Shown: in pieces, positions 1-4,732 of the stretch
How the letters are laid out: each line of letters begins with the position of its first letter
Position numbering within the stretch: the first letter of the stretch is position 1
NCBI GenBank assembly: GCA_024680835.1
Contig: JAILBP010000123.1
Coordinates: 1-7,415, forward strand
Length of the DNA: 7,415 bases
Reading direction: 5' to 3'
DNA from: RGIG6904 sp024680835
GTDB taxonomy: Bacteria; Bacillota; Clostridia; Lachnospirales; Lachnospiraceae
Notes under the pieces: model-generated
The model's input: only the letters and a program-made list of their open reading frames with translations
Databases searched by the model: none
What the model was told of the DNA's origin: nothing
Translations under genes and position numbers: made by a program

Positions 1-1310
1 ATCTGTGAAAGATAGGAAATATCAAATATACCGTGATGAGTCGCGCCATCAGGTCCCACCAGTCCGGCTCTGTCCAGCAGAAATACAACATGCCTGTTTG
101 TCAATGCAACATCATGTAATATCTGGTCGAAAGCTCTCTGCATAAAGCTGGAATAAATTGCCACCACCGGCAGCATACCGCCGCTGCTCATGCCTGCCGC
201 AAAGGTCACCGCATGTGGTTCAGCTATGCCCACATCAAAGAATCTTTCCGGAAAACGCTTATGAAAACGCCTTAATCCCGTACCGTCCTCCATGGCAGCG
301 GTTATAGCGCAGATCTTCGGGTTTTCAGCGGCAAGCTCGCACAAAACCTTCGATACAATATCCGAATATTCAGGTTTTGTCTTCTCCTTTAAGGGTTTTC
401 CCGTTTCGATATCAAATGGCGATACACCATGGAATCTGCGGGGATGTCTTCTGGCCGGCTCGTATCCGGCACCTTTTTCCGTGATAACATGTATCAGCAC
501 GGCACCGTTGTAGTTTTTGGCCTCCTTCAGGGCTTTTTTCATCGCATGGATATCATGACCGTTGACCGGACCGATATATACGATACCAAGTTCCTCAAAA
601 AACATTCCCGGAACGAAGAGAGATTTTATGGTGCTCTTGGTCCGGCTTATACGATTTACCAGTTTTTCTCCGCCCGGAAGGCTGGAAAGTGAGGACTTGA
701 CCTCATTTTTCAGTTCCTGATATCCGGTAGTGGTACGTATCCCCGCAAGATAACTGCTCATACCTCCCACATTCTCGGAGATGGACATATTATTATCATT
801 TAATACTATTATAAAATTCTTTTCGAGTTTAGAAGCATTATTCAAAGCTTCATAAGCCATACCGCCGGAGAGTGAACCGTCTCCTATCACAGCTGTGACA
901 TAGTAATCTTCTCCCGCTATATCTCTGGCCGCCACCAACCCTAAGCCTGCGGAAATGGATGTTGTACTGTGTCCCGTATCAAAAGCATCGTAAACGCTCT
1001 CCGATGTTTTCGGGAACCCCGACATACCGCCGGATTCTCTCAATGAATCGAAATCTTTTCGTCTTCCGGTCAGAATCTTATGAGTATAAGACTGATGACC
1101 GACATCATATATTATCTTATCTTCCGGCAGATCAAAGGTTGACAGCAATGCCACCGTCAGCTCCACGGCACCCAAATTGGATGCCAGATGTCCGCCGTGC
1201 TCGGATGTTTTCTGTATTAAAAAATCACGGATTTCAGAACACAGAGCCGGGTAGTCCTCCGGCGCCACTTTTCTGAAATCCTCATATGTATCAATATTTT
1301 CCAGTATCAT
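1..1310 (-). CDS. dxs: 1-deoxy-D-xylulose-5-phosphate synthase (C-terminal part outside window)
   Basis: Dxs condenses pyruvate and glyceraldehyde 3-phosphate to DXP with thiamine diphosphate (TPP), the first step of the MEP isoprenoid pathway and also a source for thiamine and pyridoxal; it is cytosolic. The window holds 436 codons from the start; the family is usually about 620 residues, so roughly the last third is missing at the left edge. Visible motifs: GGHLASNLGAVELTVAL (39-55, with the active-site His), YDVGHQSYTHKILTGR (68-83), the TPP/Mg motif GDGSLSGGMAYEALNNA (143-159), NDNNMSISENVG (171-182), YIGPVNGHD (245-253), the catalytic Glu in DVGIAEPHAVTF (E364), and DRAGLVGPDGATHHG (413-427). 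The ATG lies three bases after the ispA stop. Its best Shine-Dalgarno (AAGGA, 1326-1330) is 15 nt away, too far to be strong, so translation probably depends on coupling to ispA. Residue 365 is Pro where the family usually has Gln or Glu. Function is confident. Confidence 0.97.
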   Translation of the reverse strand, partial: MILENIDTYEDFRKVAPEDYPALCSEIRDFLIQKTSEHGGHLASNLGAVELTVALLSTFDLPEDKIIYDVGHQSYTHKILTGRRKDFDSLRESGGMSGFPKTSESVYDAFDTGHSTTSISAGLGLVAARDIAGEDYYVTAVIGDGSLSGGMAYEALNNASKLEKNFIIVLNDNNMSISENVGGMSSYLAGIRTTTGYQELKNEVKSSLSSLPGGEKLVNRISRTKSTIKSLFVPGMFFEELGIVYIGPVNGHDIHAMKKALKEAKNYNGAVLIHVITEKGAGYEPARRHPRRFHGVSPFDIETGKPLKEKTKPEYSDIVSKVLCELAAENPKICAITAAMEDGTGLRRFHKRFPERFFDVGIAEPHAVTFAAGMSSGGMLPVVAIYSSFMQRAFDQILHDVALTNRHVVFLLDRAGLVGPDGATHHGIFDISYLSQ

Positions 1311-1313
1311 GAT

Positions 1314-2207
1314 CTATTTTTTGCGTCCTTTTAAGCTTTGTAAAACACTGTACAGCCCCTCGGAATACTGTTTGTCATAGCTGCTCAAAATAGAGCCCGC
1401 CCTCTCAAAGAGCTGGTCTACTCTCTGTTTTGAGCTTTCCACTCCGGCAAGCGCAACATAGGTGGCCTTTTCCTTTTTGCGGTCACTGCCCACCGGCTTT
1501 CCTGTCTCGTCGAAATTTCCTTCGATATCCAACAGATCATCCTGTATCTGGAAGCCCAGACCTATGCACTCACCAAGCTCCTCCATCTGGGCTATATCAG
1601 CCTCGGAAGCTCCCGCCAGAGTCGCACCGATCATAAGAGGCGCCTCCATGAGAGCCGCGGTTTTTTTCTTGTAGATGAATTTTATGGTGTCGAGATCCAC
1701 CTCATGGCATTCGCTCTCCACATCCACCGTCTGTCCGCCCAGCATTCCGGTGCCGCCGGACTTGGTACTCAATATGCACAGAGCATCCTTGACCCAGCGC
1801 CATCTGTTGTCATTGTCTCCTATGCAGTCAAAGGCTTTAAGCGCAGTTTCGAAAGCCAGATTCAAAAGACCGTCACCTGCCAGAATAGCCTCTGCTTCTC
1901 CGAACATCTTATGTGCAGCAAGCCTTCCTCTCCTGTAGTCGTCATCATCCAGTGCAGGGAGATCGTCATGGCACAATGAGTATGTGTGTATCATCTCGAG
2001 GGCTGCCATGAAAGGTCCAACCAAAGCCTCATCGAAATTGCCTTTACTGAACATAATATAACTGTAATACATGAGCAAAGGTCTGATACGCTTTCCACCG
2101 GCCAGCATGATGTAATTCTCTGCCTCATACAGGCTTTTCTCGAAGCCTGTCTCTTCTTTCAGATACGAGGTAATGATGCCCTCAATCTTATCAATGTCAA
2201 TCGTCAT
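1314..2207 (-). CDS. ispA: Polyprenyl synthetase, probable farnesyl diphosphate synthase
   Basis: Short-chain trans-prenyltransferase of 297 residues, the usual size for bacterial IspA. It adds isopentenyl diphosphate to DMAPP and GPP to give farnesyl diphosphate for undecaprenyl and quinone-type products; cytosolic. Seen: GGKRIRP (37-43, substrate phosphate binding); the first Asp-rich motif DDLPALD (81-87), with the two-residue insertion typical of bacterial FPP synthases, followed by DDD and R92-R93; K183-T184 in KKKTAALMEAP; and the second Asp-rich motif DDLLD (223-227), followed by GKPVGSDRKKEKATY (236-250). A Tyr five residues before the first motif (HTYSLCHDD) fits a C15 product, but chain length cannot be fixed from sequence alone; a geranylgeranyl synthase is the alternative. 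The ATG at 2207 is preferred over an in-frame GTG at 2234 because GAGG sits 5 nt upstream of it. It follows xseB by 55 bp and precedes dxs by 3 bp, the standard clostridial and Bacillus order. Confidence 0.96.
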   Translation of the reverse strand: MTIDIDKIEGIITSYLKEETGFEKSLYEAENYIMLAGGKRIRPLLMYYSYIMFSKGNFDEALVGPFMAALEMIHTYSLCHDDLPALDDDDYRRGRLAAHKMFGEAEAILAGDGLLNLAFETALKAFDCIGDNDNRWRWVKDALCILSTKSGGTGMLGGQTVDVESECHEVDLDTIKFIYKKKTAALMEAPLMIGATLAGASEADIAQMEELGECIGLGFQIQDDLLDIEGNFDETGKPVGSDRKKEKATYVALAGVESSKQRVDQLFERAGSILSSYDKQYSEGLYSVLQSLKGRKK

Positions 2208-2212
2208 AAAAA

Positions 2213-2216
2213 CCTC
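2213..2216 (-). promoter_or_regulatory. Ribosome binding site that fixes the ispA start
   Basis: GAGG on the minus strand, 5 nt before the ATG at 2207 (spacer TTTTT). The upstream in-frame GTG at 2234 would add nine residues (MRGWKGEVF) and would place this site inside the coding region, so the ATG is the better start. Confidence 0.75.
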
Positions 2217-2262
2217 ACCCTTCCATCCCCGCACAAAACCAAACCTTTATCCCCGGGTTCTG

Positions 2263-2499
2263 TCAGGATTCTCCATTCTCCATAAAGTCCTTCAGTTCAC
2301 CGTCCTCAGTGATAAGAGATACCTTTCCCTTCACATCGGACAACTTATCCTTTAATATCTTCACGGCTCTGACACCGTTTTTGTACTCCGTAAAAGCATC
2401 TTCAAGCTCGATATCCGTTCTCTCAAGCTCTTTTGCCGTCTTTTCTATCTCGCTGAAAAGAGTAGAAACGGACATTTCTTCAAAGTTTTTTTCTTCCAT
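2263..2499 (-). CDS. xseB: Exodeoxyribonuclease VII small subunit
   Basis: XseB is the small helical subunit of exonuclease VII. Several copies bind the large XseA subunit to form the enzyme that degrades single-stranded DNA from both ends into oligonucleotides during repair. The product is 78 residues, normal for the family. It has the expected amphipathic pattern: LFSEIEKTAKELERTDIELE (14-33), then DAFTEYKNGVRAVKILKDKL (34-53), matching the XseB scheme of a short helix, a 'leu-x-glu' turn and a long helix. The ATG at 2499 is chosen over a longer in-frame ORF beginning at 2550 because AGAGGA (2509-2514) is 9 nt upstream and the extension would overlap the end of xseA. It starts 5 bp after the xseA stop, so the two subunits are made from one message in close proximity. 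Identification rests on size, pattern and neighbour as much as on individual residues. Confidence 0.92.
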   Translation of the reverse strand: MEEKNFEEMSVSTLFSEIEKTAKELERTDIELEDAFTEYKNGVRAVKILKDKLSDVKGKVSLITEDGELKDFMENGES

Positions 2500-2504
2500 G
2501 TTGA

Positions 2505-3845
2505 TCAATCCTCTGTAGATATACTGCCAAAAGGCGTTTCCGCAGGCCAAACCTCTTCAACCCTCGTCTTCACCACACCGTCGTGCATCATGAGTGTCAG
2601 TTTGTCAGACTTACTGACATCCGTGATATTCTCCAATCTGGAACCATCATCTTTGGTAACCAGCGCAAAACCACCTGTGATCTTTTTAAGAGGGGCATTT
2701 GCATTTATAACCTCTGCCAGGCGTAAAAGCTTTTCCTCATCCCTTTCGATCCTGAGATCCATCTTGTGAATGAAGCCGGCCAACAGTCTTTTCAGCCTTT
2801 CCTCACGTGATGTGATCATCTTCTCCATACTGTGATCCATACTCTGACGCATAGCATCGATCTTACTGGCCATGAGGGAAAGTTTTCTCGCGGGACTTCC
2901 GTTTTCGAGACGCAATGCAAGATTATCGCACCTTCGCTCACTTGTCGACAGCCTTGATACCATCAGATTATTCATGGTCTTCAGACGATCTGCCAAAGCC
3001 CTCCTGTATGTATAAAGATCAAATACCGCTATCTCTGCAGCAGCTGACGGGGTTGCAGCACGAAGATCTGCCACAAAATCCGATATGGAAAAATCAACCT
3101 CATGGCCGACTGCAGATATTACAGGTGTCTCGCAGTTATATATCGCCATAGCGACAGAAGGTTCATTAAAAGCCCAGAGATCCTCGTTGGAACCTCCACC
3201 CCTGCCTATGATAATAGTGTCTACCCCTATCATATCAAGAGTCTGCAAACCCTCTATCAGAGTTGGAGCCGCACCGTCTCCCTGAACCACTGCAGGGTAA
3301 ACAAAGATCTCTACTCCCGGATTTCTCCTGTGAGTGACATTTATGATATCACGAACAGCGGCTCCCGTAGCTGCTGTTATCACCCCAAGCCTTTTGATAA
3401 ATTTGGGAATCGTCTTTTTGTGTGCAGGATCAAAGTATCCCTCTGCTTCAAGCCTTTTCTTCAGCTCCTGAAAACGCTCGAAAAGCTCACCTGCTCCCGC
3501 CTTTTTGATACCTGTGACATAGAGCTGGTATTTGCCGTAAGGTTCATATACAGAGATCTTGCCATAGGCCTCAACCTTGTCGCCGTCCTTCATGTCAAAG
3601 TCGATCCTGTCCCTGGAGCTCTTCCATATGACGGCCGGTATTATGCCACTGTCATCCTTGAGGTTGAAATAAATGTGTCCCGTCTGGTGTCTCGCCCCGT
3701 TCTTACATCCGGAGATCTCTCCTGTGACGGTAACCCTCTCCAGCAGAAAATCCTGATCGAACATCCTCTTAATGTATGAATTGATCTCTCCGACGGTATA
3801 TTTTCTCCCCGTGGAATTTCCTGTGTTTTCGGAAAAATCGGACAT
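2505..3845 (-). CDS. xseA: Exodeoxyribonuclease VII large subunit
   Basis: Catalytic subunit of exonuclease VII, 446 residues (family about 400-460). An N-terminal OB-fold that binds single-stranded DNA occupies about residues 15-113 (KYTVGEINSYIKRMF, then VTGEISG and HIYFNLKD). The catalytic domain runs from about 130 to 275 with GVITAATGAAVRDIINV (154-170), RRNPGVEIFVYPAVVQGDGA (173-192), GRGGGSNEDLWAFNEPSVA (214-232) and PVISAVGHEVDFSISD (241-256), followed by ADLRAATPSAAAE (259-271). A long charged helical region with coiled-coil character (about 280-380) then reaches the C-terminal GGFALV strand (391-396). Small departures from the commonest motifs are Asn after GGGS, Val in GHEVD, and RAATPS where RAPTPS is common; none removes a catalytic-looking residue. 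The ATG lies three bases after the nusB stop, with AAGGGA (3853-3858) 7 nt upstream inside the nusB end. Confidence 0.97.
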   Translation of the reverse strand: MSDFSENTGNSTGRKYTVGEINSYIKRMFDQDFLLERVTVTGEISGCKNGARHQTGHIYFNLKDDSGIIPAVIWKSSRDRIDFDMKDGDKVEAYGKISVYEPYGKYQLYVTGIKKAGAGELFERFQELKKRLEAEGYFDPAHKKTIPKFIKRLGVITAATGAAVRDIINVTHRRNPGVEIFVYPAVVQGDGAAPTLIEGLQTLDMIGVDTIIIGRGGGSNEDLWAFNEPSVAMAIYNCETPVISAVGHEVDFSISDFVADLRAATPSAAAEIAVFDLYTYRRALADRLKTMNNLMVSRLSTSERRCDNLALRLENGSPARKLSLMASKIDAMRQSMDHSMEKMITSREERLKRLLAGFIHKMDLRIERDEEKLLRLAEVINANAPLKKITGGFALVTKDDGSRLENITDVSKSDKLTLMMHDGVVKTRVEEVWPAETPFGSISTED

Positions 3846-3848
3846 ATC

Positions 3849-4283
3849 TTAATCCCTTTTTCTGCTGATCCGTCCCAGTACACCGTTTACAAAGGAAGGT
3901 GACGAATCTCCTCCGAATTCCCTGGCGATCTCAACAGCCTCGTTGATGGCAACTCCCTCCGGGATGTTATCATCAAAGGTGGTCTCATAGACAGCCAGTC
4001 TTATGATGGCAAGGTCAACCTTGGCCATTCGCTCTCTCTTCCAGTCTGTCGCATTCTGGTCTATGATCTCATCAATCTCACTCAGATGCTCCGTCAGATC
4101 CTGAAGGCGTGTAAAAATTTCCTGTCTCACGTCCTCCGGCAGCACATCCATGGAATCTTCATCGGTGATATGTTTACCGCCTAACAGCTCAAAAGCCTTA
4201 AGGCCTTCCTGCTCATCAAAAAAGCCCATCAGAAATACGCCTTTGAAGAGTTCGCATCTCTTGTCATGTTGTGTCATGCCCAT
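3849..4283 (-). CDS. nusB: Transcription antitermination factor NusB
   Basis: NusB binds boxA RNA with NusE/S10 in the antitermination complex that keeps RNA polymerase processive on rRNA operons. The product is 144 residues, normal size. The C-terminal half is diagnostic: KVDLAIIRLAVYE (88-100), NIPEGVAINEAVEIAREFGG (106-125) and SPSFVNGVLGRI (128-139). The N-terminus (MGMTQHDKRCELFKGVFLMGFF) is poorer in arginine than the usual RRxxRE-type RNA-binding start and has a shortened basic patch; the fold assignment is unaffected. GGAG (4290-4293) sits 6 nt before the ATG at 4283 and 12 nt before a second in-frame ATG at 4277, so the first is preferred. It follows the Asp23-family gene by 3 bp and precedes xseA by 3 bp. 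In Bacillus subtilis folD lies between nusB and xseA; here it does not. Confidence 0.95.
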   Translation of the reverse strand: MGMTQHDKRCELFKGVFLMGFFDEQEGLKAFELLGGKHITDEDSMDVLPEDVRQEIFTRLQDLTEHLSEIDEIIDQNATDWKRERMAKVDLAIIRLAVYETTFDDNIPEGVAINEAVEIAREFGGDSSPSFVNGVLGRISRKRD

Positions 4284-4286
4284 AAT

Positions 4287-4655
4287 CTACTCCACATCCA
4301 CCGATGCAATACGAACATTTACACCGGTAACTTCAAGACCTGTCATAGTCTCTATAGCAGACTTGATCCTCTCCTGTACATCCGCATAAACCTTCGGTAT
4401 CTGGTATCCGTATGCAATATTGATGGCCGCCTCTACCTCTACCTTATTCTCATCAGCATTGATCCTGATGCCCTTTGAGAGCTTTTTCTCACCGATCTTT
4501 GCAACGGTCTCATTGGTGATGTTACCGGCCAGAGAAGTAACTCCCTCAGCCTCTGTGGCTGCAAGTCCGGCTATGATAGCCACTACCTCGTCTGCCATCC
4601 TGACCTCACCGTTCTCATCCTCTCTGATCTTCAGTACCTTTCTGTCATCTGCCAT
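4287..4655 (-). CDS. Asp23/Gls24 family envelope stress-response protein (YqhY-like)
   Basis: Protein of 122 residues in the Asp23/Gls24 (DUF322) family. The hallmarks are a strand-helix start GEVRMADEVVAIIAGLAATEAEGV (16-39, with the conserved 'I..IAG.AA.E..GV' pattern), SLAGNI (41-46), KGIRINADENKVEVEAAINIAYGYQIPKVYADVQERIKSAIETMTGLEVTGVNV (about 61-114, with 'v.v.i.v.yG..I..v...vq..v..aie.mtGl.v..vnv'), and a short acidic tail. Members are small cytosolic proteins without catalytic motifs. In Bacillus the homologue yqhY sits directly before nusB and has been linked to control of acetyl-CoA carboxylase and fatty-acid synthesis; staphylococcal Asp23 is a membrane-associated alkaline-shock protein. 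The role here is not determinable from sequence. A strong RBS (AGGGAGGT) lies 8 nt upstream, and a near-consensus promoter just before that makes this the first gene of the operon. Confidence 0.93.
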   Translation of the reverse strand: MADDRKVLKIREDENGEVRMADEVVAIIAGLAATEAEGVTSLAGNITNETVAKIGEKKLSKGIRINADENKVEVEAAINIAYGYQIPKVYADVQERIKSAIETMTGLEVTGVNVRIASVDVE

Positions 4656-4663
4656 TTCATCTT

Positions 4664-4671
4664 ACCTCCCT
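4664..4671 (-). promoter_or_regulatory. Strong ribosome binding site of the asp23-family gene
   Basis: AGGGAGGT on the minus strand, 8 nt before the ATG at 4655. It is the best Shine-Dalgarno match in the window and fits a highly translated first gene. Confidence 0.8.
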
Positions 4672-4694
4672 GGTATTTTGTTTCATGAACCTTT

Positions 4695-4723
4695 AATATA
4701 CTACATTTTTGGTCTTTTGTCCA
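4695..4723 (-). promoter_or_regulatory. Predicted sigma-A promoter of the asp23-nusB-xseA-xseB-ispA-dxs operon
   Basis: On the minus strand TGGACA (4718-4723) and TATATT (4695-4700) are separated by exactly 17 bp. Each hexamer differs from TTGACA/TATAAT at one position. The spacer and the surrounding sequence are A/T-rich. The predicted start site is near 4688, giving a leader of about 33 nt with the strong RBS in it. The -35 box begins 9 bp after the alpha-galactosidase stop codon, so the whole promoter lies in the only sizeable gap of the window. No other convincing promoter was seen; the 55-bp xseB-ispA gap has none. Prediction by inspection only. Confidence 0.75.
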
Positions 4724-4732
4724 TTATTCTGT

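Noticed and set aside
429..692. 87-codon plus-strand open frame opposite dxs
   Set aside because: Complementary to the conserved YIGPVNGHD region of Dxs; shadow only.
959..1276. 105-codon plus-strand open frame opposite the start of dxs
   Set aside because: Shadow of the conserved Dxs frame; no motif and no plausible promoter.
2208..2262. 55-bp gap between xseB and ispA with two copies of ATCCCCG (plus strand) and a CCCGGG palindrome
   Set aside because: Looked for a hairpin, terminator or promoter; only very short stems are possible, there is no T-tract and no -35/-10 pair. Probably plain spacer.
2500..2550. Longer xseB start at 2550
   Set aside because: The extension overlaps the xseA 3' end in another frame and includes the AGAGGA site used by the ATG at 2499.
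3102..3779. 225-codon plus-strand open frame antisense to xseA
   Set aside because: It lies wholly opposite a clearly conserved XseA coding region, its translation is rich in Cys, Tyr and Ser without recognisable motifs, and no ribosome binding site or neighbour supports it.
4682..4689. 8-bp palindrome TTCATGAA at the predicted transcription start of the asp23 operon
   Set aside because: Too short to call an operator; palindromes of this length are expected by chance, and there is no second copy nearby.
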